A stretch of DNA of 9,699 bases from Pseudomonadota bacterium (GCA_030672465.1 DAOVGJ010000033.1:1-9699), one strand, 5' to 3'. Shown: positions 1 to 7,791, numbered from the stretch's first letter. Notes: generated by a model from the letters alone, not told the origin. Translations and numbers: made by a program.

Positions 1-272
1 GTGGGATCAACAGAAAGGCCTTTGACCTTCCCAACCTGAAAGAGGGTAAAGTCGCGGCAACGTGTAATCCCGTCGCGCAGGCCAGAATATTGAACCAAAA
101 TCGCACCGATTTAAACATTATCTTCGGCCTCTGTTTGGGAAGCGATATCCTGTTCTCCAAATATTCGGATGCCCCTGTGACGACATTGGTGGTAAAAGAT
201 CGGGTCTTAGCCCACAACCCAATTGGCGCGATCTACTCGACCCATTACCGGAAGGACTTATGGGGAGTGTGA
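1..272 (+). CDS. DUF1847 metal-binding protein, C-terminal part (5' end cut by window)
   Basis: An open frame runs from the window edge (first full codon at position 3) to TGA at 270-272, giving about 89 C-terminal residues. The residues CNPVAQARILN, then TDLNIIFGLCLGSD, then APVTTLVVKDRVLAHNP match what I know of the C-terminal half of the DUF1847 family. Those proteins are about 200 residues long, carry N-terminal Cys-rich metal-binding motifs and have no established reaction. The N-terminal cysteines lie outside this window, so metal binding cannot be checked here. Two Cys remain, in CNP and GLCLG, both at positions typical of the family. The next gene starts 63 bases downstream with no terminator-like hairpin between them, so co-transcription is possible. 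The family call is from memory of conserved motifs; function is unknown. Confidence 0.82.
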   Translation, partial: GINRKAFDLPNLKEGKVAATCNPVAQARILNQNRTDLNIIFGLCLGSDILFSKYSDAPVTTLVVKDRVLAHNPIGAIYSTHYRKDLWGV

Positions 273-335
273 GAGGGAATTCTATGGAGGCATGGCGGCT
301 CAAAGGATCATTTAATGGGCGCAGTGCATTGACCT

Positions 336-2177
336 ATGGAGGAAAGACGCTTTCTTGAAAGAGCAGCGGGATTGATCAGTTCCCTGATGAAGAACCCAAG
401 CATAAAAGGCTCGGGGCTTTCCCGCGGGGAACTGGGGGAACTTGTGCGCGAAGTTCGAAACCAGGTCGTCTATGATGAGGTGGACCGTCTAGTCGATGAG
501 GTTGAAAGCATCATCGAGATCAATCCCAATTTGAGCGAGATGGAAATATTGGAGGGTGCGGCAAAACATATCGTCGAATATTTGGGAGCAGCGGCCGCCT
601 CCATCCGGATTTTCGATCCTCAAAAGAAGGAGATGGTTTCCTTCGGTTCCTATCACTACGACGGGGAAAAGCGACGACAATCCATTCCCTTCGAGGATAG
701 CATTGCCGGAGAGGTTGTGAGAAGGGGAAAGAGTTATCTTGTCCCGAATATCATGAAAGAGGACAAGTACCAGAATAAGGGGATCGTCCGGAAGATGGGA
801 ATCCGCTCCATGCTTGCCGTGCCGATGAATATTCCTCGATTTACCGTTCGAGATCTGGACATCAAGGGGGTTATTCAGATCTATTATGAGGAGGAGGATA
901 GGAAGTTTACCCCCCTAGAGCGTAAGGTTGCGGAAGTCCTTGCAAGGAGGGTGGCCTATGTTATAGCTCGGAAAAGGATCCTCAGCCTCCAGAGATTGAA
1001 CGAAACCAAGGAGAAGATCGTTGAAAAAATCTACCTGAAATTGGGCAAAAGGGAAGGGATTCGATTGCGGGATTTCTTTAGATTAATCGTCCCCGAAATA
1101 GCAGGTCTGGTGAGGATCCAGAGTTGTTCCCTATTCTCGGTGCGGGGAAACCGTCGAGAAGTAGTCCTGGAAGCGGGTTACCCCGAGGAGCACGGGTATC
1201 ACGAGGTGGGAAAGGTCTTCGATATTCGGGACGAGCTCTATTTCGATGCTGTCATCAACCAGCAGCCCTTGGGCGAATACGAACATGAGGTCATTACGCC
1301 CTCCTATCTCTTGATTAAGAATCCATCGAAAAGCCAATTGATCACCGAGGGGTTGAGGCACTTTACTCAGCTCCACAATATCCATTCCATCTTATATATC
1401 CCCTTGGAGGTGGACGATCTGATAACCCACTTCATAGCCTTCGACTGTCTGGACCCCCATAGGAGGTTCGAGGATGAGGAAGTCGAGATCCTCAGCTTCT
1501 TCGGTAAGGAAGTGATGAAGGCCGTTCGATTGGAGAAGTTACACGATATCCTCCACGACTTCCGAAATCCAGCCATCGCTACGGCCGGGTTCGCTAAAAG
1601 GGTGAAGCGGGCATTGGAAGGGGGGGAATTTGAGAAGAAAAAGGGTGCGATAGAACGGGACCTGGACATTCTGATGAGGGAAACCTCGAGGATGCAAGAA
1701 CTTGCCTTCGAAATTTACGGCGAAGGCAAGGAGGAGCTTCGGGACATTACGGGTGAATTGGTCGAGCGGTTTGAAGTCAACGAAGTTGCCGTTGCGGAAC
1801 AGCAGTTAGGAAAAATCAACCTCGTGAGGGAGAACCTGCAACCAGACCTCTTTGTCCTGTGTTATCCCTTACATCTGGGAAGGATCTTCGATAATTTACT
1901 CAGTAACGCAACCAATGCCATATCGAAAGAGGGTGGAGAGATCGTCATTAAAAGCCTCCGGCGGCGGAACTCCGCAGTGGTCGAGATCATGAATACGGGG
2001 GAGATTTCAAGGGAGGAGATTGCTCGGCTCTTAGGAGGGGAGACAGGGGGAAGGGGTTTGCGCATCACCAACCGGTTGGTGCAGTTGATGGGGGGGAGGC
2101 TCGAGATCGAGAGCCGCAACAATCGAACAACCTCTCGGGTTATTTTGCCCTTGAAGGTGCCGGGGACTTTGGGGTAA
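336..2177 (+). CDS. Soluble sensor histidine kinase with two GAF domains
   Basis: A 613-residue protein, predicted cytoplasmic because no membrane segment or signal peptide is visible. An N-terminal helical region (1-65) is followed by GAF domain 1 (about 68-213; motifs FEDSIAGEVVRRGKSYLVPNI and MGIRSMLAVPM) and a more divergent GAF domain 2 (about 240-398; SILYIPLEVDDL). The dimerisation/phosphoacceptor region has H407 in HDFRNPA, with a second His at 403. The ATPase domain shows the N-box DNLLSNATNA (519-528), a G1-like NTG (553-555) in place of the usual DxG, and a G2-like GGRGLRI (571-577). Family knowledge: such kinases autophosphorylate on His and pass phosphate to a response regulator. 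No regulator is encoded here, so it is an orphan kinase in this window. ATG 336 is the first possible start because an in-frame TGA lies at 330-332; I see no good Shine-Dalgarno, so translation may be weak or coupled. The ligand is unknown. Confidence 0.9.
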   Translation: MEERRFLERAAGLISSLMKNPSIKGSGLSRGELGELVREVRNQVVYDEVDRLVDEVESIIEINPNLSEMEILEGAAKHIVEYLGAAAASIRIFDPQKKEMVSFGSYHYDGEKRRQSIPFEDSIAGEVVRRGKSYLVPNIMKEDKYQNKGIVRKMGIRSMLAVPMNIPRFTVRDLDIKGVIQIYYEEEDRKFTPLERKVAEVLARRVAYVIARKRILSLQRLNETKEKIVEKIYLKLGKREGIRLRDFFRLIVPEIAGLVRIQSCSLFSVRGNRREVVLEAGYPEEHGYHEVGKVFDIRDELYFDAVINQQPLGEYEHEVITPSYLLIKNPSKSQLITEGLRHFTQLHNIHSILYIPLEVDDLITHFIAFDCLDPHRRFEDEEVEILSFFGKEVMKAVRLEKLHDILHDFRNPAIATAGFAKRVKRALEGGEFEKKKGAIERDLDILMRETSRMQELAFEIYGEGKEELRDITGELVERFEVNEVAVAEQQLGKINLVRENLQPDLFVLCYPLHLGRIFDNLLSNATNAISKEGGEIVIKSLRRRNSAVVEIMNTGEISREEIARLLGGETGGRGLRITNRLVQLMGGRLEIESRNNRTTSRVILPLKVPGTLG

Positions 2178-2223
2178 TCGCCTGAAGGTTAAAGGCCGAT
2201 GGGGCTTTACCGGGATCGTATGG

Positions 2224-2976
2224 ATGGCAAGGTTTTTTGTGGGAACCAGCGGATATAATTATCGGCATTGGCGGAATGGTGTATTCTATCCAAGGAAATT
2301 ACCCCAGAAGGGGTGGCTTGAGTTCTATAGCCAATTCTTTGATACCGTCGAACTGAACGTCTCCTTCTACCGCCTTCCCAATCGAAAGACCTTTGAGGGA
2401 TGGTATCAAAGGACTCCGGAACACTTCCTCTTTTCGGTCAAGGGAAGCCGGTTCATTACCCATATCAAGCGACTCAAGGATTGCCAACAACCCCTGGAGG
2501 CCTTGTTCGACCACGCCCAGGGACTGAAGGAGAAGTTGAACGTTATCCTTTGGCAACTTCCCCCCAGGTTCAAGCTAAACATCGAGAGGTTAAAGGAGTT
2601 CTGCAGTCTCCTGGGAGATATTTCCACTTCAAACCCCGTTCGGCAGGTCTTCGAATTCAGGGATGAAAGCTGGTTCTGTCCGGATGTCTATGGGCTTCTG
2701 GAGGAGCACAATTATTCCCTGTGCCTGGCACATTCCTCAGTCCTTCCCTATGTGGAGAGGACAACGGCCAATTTCACCTACATACGATTTCACGGAGGGG
2801 AATCCCTCTATGGCTCCAACTATTCCGAAGGGGAGCTTCGCGACTGGTCGAAGAGAATCGGGAGATGGCTTGGAGAAGGCCTGGACGTCTATAGTTATTT
2901 CAACAACGATGCCTTCGGATTTGCCGTCAAGAACGCCTCAACTTTGAGGAAACTACTGAGCGCCAAGTACGGTTGA
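2224..2976 (+). CDS. DUF72 (YecE-like) family protein
   Basis: A 250-residue protein, the usual length for DUF72/YecE. It begins FVGTSGYNYRHW right at the N-terminus and continues with YPRKLPQKGWLEFYSQFFDTVELN-type strand/helix units, SFYRLPNRKTFEGW, FLFSVKGSRFITH, VILWQLPPRF, VFEFRDESWF, YIRFHGG and SYFNNDAFGFAVKNA. These are family landmarks of a TIM-barrel fold. The biochemical function of DUF72 is not established, and I assign none. The start at ATG 2224 places the first conserved residues at positions 4-10, as expected, though no strong ribosome-binding site precedes it. It lies 46 bases after the histidine kinase and 74 bases before the cNMP/DUF4388 gene, so it may share their transcript. 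No odd substitutions or frame problems seen. Confidence 0.9.
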   Translation: MARFFVGTSGYNYRHWRNGVFYPRKLPQKGWLEFYSQFFDTVELNVSFYRLPNRKTFEGWYQRTPEHFLFSVKGSRFITHIKRLKDCQQPLEALFDHAQGLKEKLNVILWQLPPRFKLNIERLKEFCSLLGDISTSNPVRQVFEFRDESWFCPDVYGLLEEHNYSLCLAHSSVLPYVERTTANFTYIRFHGGESLYGSNYSEGELRDWSKRIGRWLGEGLDVYSYFNNDAFGFAVKNASTLRKLLSAKYG

Positions 2977-3033
2977 TCCACACGCATGGTCAGGAATGCG
3001 GAATAGTGGGGGTGTAACCTGATTTTCATGGCT

Positions 3034-3043
3034 AAGGAAGGGG
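3034..3043 (+). promoter_or_regulatory. Ribosome-binding site choosing ATG 3051
   Basis: AAGGAAGGGG lies 7 bases before ATG 3051 but only 1 base before the in-frame GTG at 3045. The spacing favours ATG and shortens the cNMP/DUF4388 protein by two residues relative to the longest frame. Confidence 0.65.
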
Positions 3044-3050
3044 TGTGGTA

Positions 3051-4064
3051 ATGGACGATACCGCGGAAAGGTTAGAGGAGGAGATCGGCTTTCTGAAAAA
3101 TTCTGAAATTTTTGGACGGCTCTCCACGGAAGAACTCAAGGTAATATTGGATGGAGGGAGAATGGAAACCTATACGCCAGGGAGCACTATCTTCAGAATT
3201 GGGGATCCTTCTGATGCCATCTATGTGATCAAATCTGGGGTGGTGGAGATCTGCCGTGCAAAGGGAGATCGCGAGAAGATTGCGGTTGTAGCATACTTGG
3301 GCGAGAGCGACCCTATTGGTGAGATGGCTATTATGACCGGTTCCTCGAGAGGATCCCTGGCCAGGGTGCCCCAGAGGGCCGAAATATTAAAGATCGAAAA
3401 GAGGGCCTTTATGGATATTTTGAATCAAATCCCGGGGTTATCCATCAGCTTGTTGGCGATTCTGTCGAAGCGTCTGGAGGATGGGTTAAGAAAGCAACGG
3501 GTAGCAGCTCGCTATCAACACCTTTCCGGAAATTTGCAATATTTCGACCTTCCAACCATCATTCAAACGTTAGCATCCTCCGAGAGGACGGGAACCCTAA
3601 CCATCACAGACCAGTTGGAAGAGGTGTTTGCGCAGATCTATCTTGAAGCAGGCAAGGTATTATACGCCAAAGCGGGTCACTTGAGGGGGGAGGAGGCCTT
3701 CTACCAACTATTCCAATCTCCCATTCAAGATGCCTTTACCTTTAAGGGCGGATTGCCTCCAGGGGAGTTTGATGAGGAAGAGGAAATCGGCACGACAATG
3801 ATGGGCCTCTTAATGGAGGCCGCTCGTCAGCAGGACGAATTGAAGGTGCTCAAGGACACGTATTCGGATCCCAACCGAGTCTTCCGTCCTCAATCGCAGG
3901 CCCTTCCATGGGATGATGAGGAGACCAAGGGTTTTGCCCAAGAAATTTGGGCTCGTTTGCATCAAGGTGAAACGATCGCCCAGATGGTAAAGGAGATCCC
4001 TGCCTGCGAATATCGTATTTACAAGGTATTGTCCGTAATGAACGCGAAGGAATTGGCGGCATAG
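3051..4064 (+). CDS. Cyclic-nucleotide-binding domain protein fused to DUF4388
   Basis: A 337-residue protein. Residues about 20-140 form a cNMP-binding domain: GRLSTEELKVIL, then PGSTIFRIGDPSDAIYVIKSG and the phosphate-binding cassette IGEMAIMTGSSRGSLA, with E91 and R100 at the positions that contact cyclic nucleotide in CRP-like proteins. A linker leads to DUF4388 (about 158-265; LSGNLQYFDLPTIIQTLASSERTG, IYLEAGKVLYAKAG, GEEAFYQLF), a PATAN-like domain found in bacterial signalling proteins. Residues 290-335 form a helical tail (WARLHQGETIAQMVKEIPACEYRIYKVL) resembling the winged-helix-like tails of other DUF4388 proteins. There is no Crp-type HTH, so it is probably not a classical transcription factor. 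The start is ATG 3051, set by the purine-rich site at 3034-3043; a GTG at 3045 is only two bases past that site. The ligand and partner are unknown. Confidence 0.88.
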   Translation: MDDTAERLEEEIGFLKNSEIFGRLSTEELKVILDGGRMETYTPGSTIFRIGDPSDAIYVIKSGVVEICRAKGDREKIAVVAYLGESDPIGEMAIMTGSSRGSLARVPQRAEILKIEKRAFMDILNQIPGLSISLLAILSKRLEDGLRKQRVAARYQHLSGNLQYFDLPTIIQTLASSERTGTLTITDQLEEVFAQIYLEAGKVLYAKAGHLRGEEAFYQLFQSPIQDAFTFKGGLPPGEFDEEEEIGTTMMGLLMEAARQQDELKVLKDTYSDPNRVFRPQSQALPWDDEETKGFAQEIWARLHQGETIAQMVKEIPACEYRIYKVLSVMNAKELAA

Positions 4065-4218
4065 GGGTTGGTTGGAAGGGCCGTATCAAGGGAGTTATCC
4101 CGGCAACAACTATCGAGCTTTAAATCGCCTCTTTGACCATTAGCCGGTGATATCGAGGACCTCAAGACCCCGTTTTCTTTTTACCCCGGATGTGATGGCT
4201 CCTCTTTTTACCTTCTGT

Positions 4219-4225
4219 GGAGGAG
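4219..4225 (+). promoter_or_regulatory. Ribosome-binding site supporting GTG 4237
   Basis: GGAGGAG lies 11 bases before GTG 4237, slightly long spacing but far better than anything upstream of GTG 4147 or ATG 4195. It decides the start chosen for the phosphodiesterase. Confidence 0.45.
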
Positions 4226-4236
4226 CTACCGATAAG

Positions 4237-5037
4237 GTGAATAAAAAATTGAGAGATAGGGGTAGAAAGATCCTCAATATCGCCCACAGGGGGGCATCAG
4301 CCTATCGGCCCGAAAATACCATGGAGGCCTTTATTGAGGCCATTACCCTGGGGGCGGATATTATCGAGATGGACGTTCGAAAGACCTTCGATGGTCATCT
4401 CGTGCTTCTCCACGATGAGACCGTTGATCGGACCACTGACGGCACGGGGTCTATTTCGGAGCTCACCCTCAAGCAGGTGAAGGCATTGGATGCGGGTATG
4501 GGAGACCGGATTCCCACGTTGGAGGAGGTCTTTTCCCATTTCTTCCCGGGTGAGGTGATATTAAATCTCGAGATAAAATGGACCGGCATTGAAATAAAGG
4601 TTGTAGAAATGGCCCACCGCCTCTTTCGCGGCGATCGGGTATTAATCTCCTCATTCCGTCCTTCCATATTGAGGAAAGTCAAGGAAATCGATGGGAGTAT
4701 AAAGATCGGTCTATTGGTGGGCAGGACTGGATCGATAAACCCCATTGTGTGGATGAAGGAGGTATTTCCCCTTTCAACCTTCAGGAAGCTCGGGGCAGAT
4801 ACACTGCATCAGCATGTTAGGTTGGCCCACCCCTACCTCATAGGAAGGTGTAAGAGGGAGGGCATCCCCCTCTATGTATGGGTTGTGGACGAAGAAGCCG
4901 AGATGAGGAAGTTCATTCTTCGGGGTATCGATGGAATTTTCACCAAGCGACCTGACATGCTGAGCAAAGTTATCCAAGAGGAGATTGGTAACGCTTATCG
5001 GGAGGGGAAAAGGAGGACGGACAAAGGAGTGAGGTGA
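4237..5037 (+). CDS. Glycerophosphodiester phosphodiesterase (GDPD family)
   Basis: This enzyme family hydrolyses glycerophosphodiesters (deacylated phospholipids) to sn-glycerol 3-phosphate and an alcohol, using a TIM barrel and a divalent metal. Counting from GTG 4237 (266 residues), IAHRGASAYRPENT contains H17, R18 and the metal ligand E26. EMDVRKTFDGHLVLLHD supplies E44, D46 and the second catalytic His, H59. LEIK supplies E112 and K114, and GIDGIFTKRPD is the usual C-terminal signature. All expected catalytic positions are present. No signal peptide is visible, so it is probably cytoplasmic. GTG 4237 is preferred because GGAGGAG sits at 4219-4225; a longer frame back to GTG 4147 adds 30 residues but has no ribosome-binding site and no family similarity I can see. 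Its stop is one base before the next gene's ATG, implying translational coupling. Confidence 0.9.
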   Translation: MNKKLRDRGRKILNIAHRGASAYRPENTMEAFIEAITLGADIIEMDVRKTFDGHLVLLHDETVDRTTDGTGSISELTLKQVKALDAGMGDRIPTLEEVFSHFFPGEVILNLEIKWTGIEIKVVEMAHRLFRGDRVLISSFRPSILRKVKEIDGSIKIGLLVGRTGSINPIVWMKEVFPLSTFRKLGADTLHQHVRLAHPYLIGRCKREGIPLYVWVVDEEAEMRKFILRGIDGIFTKRPDMLSKVIQEEIGNAYREGKRRTDKGVR

Positions 5038-5038
5038 C

Positions 5039-6157
5039 ATGGCAGGGTTATTTTGCGGCCACTGTAAAAGGGAATATTCGCTGGATGAGGTGTTGTGGAG
5101 ATGTGAGTGCGGGTCGGTTTTGGATATCGAATTCGAGGCGAATTTTCCCATCCAGGAGATCATGGGAAGGGCCCCGAACCTATGGAGGTACCGGGAATCC
5201 ATACCCCTCGCGCGCGATGGGAATATCATCTCCATGGGCGAGGGGTTTACCCCGATGGTTGAGGAAGACATAGATGGTGTTTCGGTGCATCTGAAGCTGG
5301 AGTACATGTTTCCTACCGGTTCTTTTAAAGATAGGGGGGCATCGGTACTGGTGAGCAAGATGAGGGAGCTCGGGGTGAAGGACGCGATAGAGGATTCGTC
5401 GGGCAACGCGGGCTGTGCCATTGCCGCTTACTGTGCAAAAGGTAAGATCGATTGCCACATCTATGTCCCCGACAGGGCGCCTGTGGAGAAGTTGACGCAA
5501 ATCGGAATGTATGGGTCGAGCAAGAGAATTTCCGGCGATAGGGAAGCGGTGGCTGCGGCCGCTTTGAGGGCGGCTGAACAGGGGTACTACGCCAGTCACA
5601 GCTGGAATCCCTTTTTCTTGCAGGGGACGAAGACCCTTGCCTTTGAAGTATGCGAACAGCTCAACTGGAGGGCGCCCAATACGTTGATCGTGCCCGTTGG
5701 AAATGGAACGCTGTTGCTGGGCGCATATATAGGCTTTAGGGACCTCTTGGCAGGGGGGATCATCGATAAGATGCCAAGGCTCATCGGTGTTCAGGCCGCA
5801 CCGTGTAGTCCGCTGTTTCAGATGTTCAAAGGAGGACTGGAGGACATTCCCCTCATCACGCAGGGGGATACCATTGCCGAGGGGATCGCCATCGCTAAGC
5901 CAATCAGGGGGGGGCAGATCATCGAGGCAATAAAGGAATCAAAGGGGGACATCATTTCCGTACGTGACTCCCAAATCCAGGAATCGCTCAGGATGATGGG
6001 GAGGGTTGGGTACTATATCGAACCCACTTCGGCCGTTGCCATTGCGGGAGCCAAGACGTACTTGAAAGGGGCCACTCCTGGGGAGACTATCGTCATTCCC
6101 CTCACGGGAACGGGGCTGAAGGCCACGCAGAAGATGATAGGTCTCGGAATGGACTGA
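5039..6157 (+). CDS. thrC: Threonine synthase, PLP-dependent, with N-terminal zinc ribbon
   Basis: Threonine synthase converts O-phosphohomoserine to threonine using pyridoxal phosphate in the cytoplasm. This 372-residue protein starts with a probable zinc ribbon (C6, C9, C22, C24 as CxxC and CxC), as in many archaeal and bacterial ThrC proteins. The PLP-binding lysine is K97 in PTGSFKDRGA. SSGNAG follows as the substrate/cofactor loop, PVGNGTLLLGAY is the phosphate-binding glycine loop, and PLTGTGLK near the C-terminus is typical of ThrC. The start ATG 5039 has AGGAGTGAGG just upstream, inside the end of the phosphodiesterase gene. A related PLP fold-type II enzyme (e.g. a threonine dehydratase or a diverged ThrC paralogue) is the main alternative, since no other threonine-pathway gene is adjacent. 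The zinc ribbon and TGTGLK favour ThrC. Confidence 0.85.
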   Translation: MAGLFCGHCKREYSLDEVLWRCECGSVLDIEFEANFPIQEIMGRAPNLWRYRESIPLARDGNIISMGEGFTPMVEEDIDGVSVHLKLEYMFPTGSFKDRGASVLVSKMRELGVKDAIEDSSGNAGCAIAAYCAKGKIDCHIYVPDRAPVEKLTQIGMYGSSKRISGDREAVAAAALRAAEQGYYASHSWNPFFLQGTKTLAFEVCEQLNWRAPNTLIVPVGNGTLLLGAYIGFRDLLAGGIIDKMPRLIGVQAAPCSPLFQMFKGGLEDIPLITQGDTIAEGIAIAKPIRGGQIIEAIKESKGDIISVRDSQIQESLRMMGRVGYYIEPTSAVAIAGAKTYLKGATPGETIVIPLTGTGLKATQKMIGLGMD

Positions 6158-6166
6158 AGAGGGGAA

Positions 6167-6174
6167 GGGGGAGG
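6167..6174 (+). promoter_or_regulatory. Ribosome-binding site choosing a TTG start at 6181
   Basis: GGGGGAGG is placed 6 bases before TTG 6181. With no ATG or GTG nearby in frame, this strong site supports the unusual TTG initiation of the deacylase gene. Confidence 0.7.
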
Positions 6175-6180
6175 ACGAGT

Positions 6181-6648
6181 TTGAAGCCATCGGTAGAAAG
6201 GGTTCGGCAGACGTTGAGGTCCATGGGATTGGCGGCAGAGGTGATGGAGTTCTCGGAAAGCACCCGGACTGCTGCGGAGGCCGCAGCGGCCATTGGGACT
6301 ACGGTGGGCCAAATTGCCAAATCCCTGGTCTTTATGGCGGGAGATGAGCCGGTTTTGGTCATCGCTTCGGGGGCAAATCGGGTGGATTTGGAGAAGCTTC
6401 ATCGTCTCCTCGGCAAGAAGATCATTAGACCGGATGCGGAGACTGTTAGGAGAACTACGGGTTTTTCCATAGGGGGTGTCCCCCCCGTGGGGCACAGAAA
6501 AAGGCTGAAGACCCTCGTCGATGAGGATCTCTTGAATTTCACCGTGGTCTATGCTGCCGCGGGAACACCCAACGCAGTCTTTGCCGTTTCGCCAAGGGAT
6601 TTGATCAGGATAACGGAGGCTGAGGCAGTCCATATTAAGGAAGGGTAG
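6181..6648 (+). CDS. YbaK/EbsC-family aminoacyl-tRNA deacylase
   Basis: A 155-residue protein, the full length of stand-alone YbaK/ProX-type editing proteins, which hydrolyse mischarged aminoacyl-tRNAs (for example Cys-tRNA(Pro) for YbaK, Ala-tRNA(Pro) for ProXp). Motifs seen: AAEAAAAIGTTVGQIAKSLVF with K47 at the conserved lysine, PVLVIASGANRVD, and GFSIGGVPPVGH, the family's GxxPxGH loop, then the C-terminal SPRDLIRIT. Substrate specificity cannot be told from the sequence alone. The start is TTG 6181, fixed by the strong GGGGGAGG at 6167-6174 with 6-base spacing. It follows threonine synthase by 23 bases on the same strand and so is probably in the same transcript. It is convergent with the transglycosylase gene, 36 bases beyond its stop. 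Confidence 0.92.
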   Translation: MKPSVERVRQTLRSMGLAAEVMEFSESTRTAAEAAAAIGTTVGQIAKSLVFMAGDEPVLVIASGANRVDLEKLHRLLGKKIIRPDAETVRRTTGFSIGGVPPVGHRKRLKTLVDEDLLNFTVVYAAAGTPNAVFAVSPRDLIRITEAEAVHIKEG

Positions 6649-6684
6649 GAGCCCTGTGAGGCTTGAGGGTTTTCCGAGGGTTAT

Positions 6685-7785
6685 TTATGTTCCCTGCTCG
6701 ATGATAAGCGTTTGTCCGGGATAGATGGTCTCCGCCTTTGGTATTCCATTCAATCTCCTGAGCTGAGAAATGCTGATATTATGTCGCCTCGCGATTTTGG
6801 TGAGGTTGTCGCCTTTTTTGATCACATAAATGGCCCGGACCGATTTTCCGAAATTCTCCTCAAAGATATCCTTTTTCCCTTTGGGGATTTTGATCCGATA
6901 GAGACCGCGAGGGAGATAGAGCTTCCGGATTTGTGGGTTGAGTTCCTTTATGAGCTTGAGATAGGTTTGAGATGCGTGAGCAATGGTTTTGAAGGATGTG
7001 GTTCTTCTGATTTTGAGATCGACGATATCGTGGGGAATTGGGTCGTAATATTGATCTTTTTCCAAGAAGAATCCGAATTTTTCAGGCCTTGAGAGGATAA
7101 GTTTGGCTGCGATGGCCCGAAACACGTATCGTTCCGTTTCCTCGGGAAGTTCCAGGTAGTAATAGTCATTGATTCTCTGCCTTTTCATCTCCGTTTGGAT
7201 TCGAGTCATCCCAAGGTTATATGCTGCTACGCTCAGTGTCCAACCATCGAAGGATTGACTCAACCTTTTAAGGTACTTGATGGCTGCATCCGTCGACCTA
7301 TGAAAATCGTAACGTTCATCGATCACCCCATCGACTCGGAGCCCCATTATCCTGGCCGTGGATTTCATGAATTGCCAGGGACCTGCCGCCCCAACGGGGG
7401 AGCGAACATCCTGTATGAGATCACTTTCGATCACGGCCAAATACTTGAGGTCCTCGGGTAATTCCTCTTCTCCCAATCTTTTCTCGATGTAGGGAAAATA
7501 TCGATTAGATCGCTTGAGCCAAAGCAGGACCTGTGGGGTATTCCCAATGGCGAGCAAGAATTCTTTATCCAATCGCTCCCAAACGTTCCTTTTCTCCAGG
7601 GGGATCCTCTCGTCGCAAAAGGTTATCTCTTCGGGTAATCGATATGTTAATGGAGGTTGATGGGTGATGATTCTAATACGTTCTATTTTCGTCGGGAGGG
7701 GATGGACATTATGGAAGGAGAGGACAACGAAAATGATCAACCCGCCAAGGAGGGAAAAAAGGGTATACCGTACGAACTTCTCCAT
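6685..7785 (-). CDS. MltD-like membrane-anchored lytic transglycosylase with LysM
   Basis: Lytic transglycosylases cleave peptidoglycan between MurNAc and GlcNAc to form 1,6-anhydroMurNAc. This 366-residue protein has a short basic N-terminus and one membrane segment (about residues 6-23), putting the rest in the periplasm. The SLT-type catalytic domain (about 90-230) shows LAVIESDL with catalytic E120, SPVGAAGPWQFM (135-140 for GPWQFM) and AAYNLG (from 187). One LysM domain (about 320-362; YVIKKGDNLTKIARRHNIS to YPGQTLII) would bind glycan. E. coli MltD is a lipoprotein with two LysM; here I see no lipobox cysteine and only one LysM. ATG 7785 is chosen over TTG 7791 because AAGAGG at 7792-7797 is 6 bases away. 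Convergent with the deacylase; the dehydrogenase gene is 378 bases upstream on the same strand. Confidence 0.92.
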   Translation of the reverse strand: MEKFVRYTLFSLLGGLIIFVVLSFHNVHPLPTKIERIRIITHQPPLTYRLPEEITFCDERIPLEKRNVWERLDKEFLLAIGNTPQVLLWLKRSNRYFPYIEKRLGEEELPEDLKYLAVIESDLIQDVRSPVGAAGPWQFMKSTARIMGLRVDGVIDERYDFHRSTDAAIKYLKRLSQSFDGWTLSVAAYNLGMTRIQTEMKRQRINDYYYLELPEETERYVFRAIAAKLILSRPEKFGFFLEKDQYYDPIPHDIVDLKIRRTTSFKTIAHASQTYLKLIKELNPQIRKLYLPRGLYRIKIPKGKKDIFEENFGKSVRAIYVIKKGDNLTKIARRHNISISQLRRLNGIPKAETIYPGQTLIIEQGT

Positions 7786-7791
7786 CTCCAA

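Noticed and set aside
2190..2209. Imperfect hairpin TAAAG...CTTTA between the kinase and DUF72 genes as a terminator
   Set aside because: The stem has a G-G mismatch and no T-tract follows; it could equally be chance.
2983..3000. CGCAT/ATGCG dyad after the DUF72 gene
   Set aside because: Five-base stem with 8-base loop is expected by chance and no T-tract follows.
4147..4236. 30-residue N-terminal extension of the phosphodiesterase from GTG 4147
   Set aside because: No ribosome-binding site before it, no signal peptide, and the GDPD fold begins after residue 40 of that longer form.
4774..5599. Long minus-strand open frames opposite the phosphodiesterase and threonine synthase genes
   Set aside because: They lie antisense to clearly recognised enzymes and show no family motifs; they are by-products of codon bias.
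6649..6684. Terminator between the convergent deacylase and transglycosylase genes
   Set aside because: Only a 4-base stem (CCCT/AGGG) before TTTT can be drawn; too weak to call.
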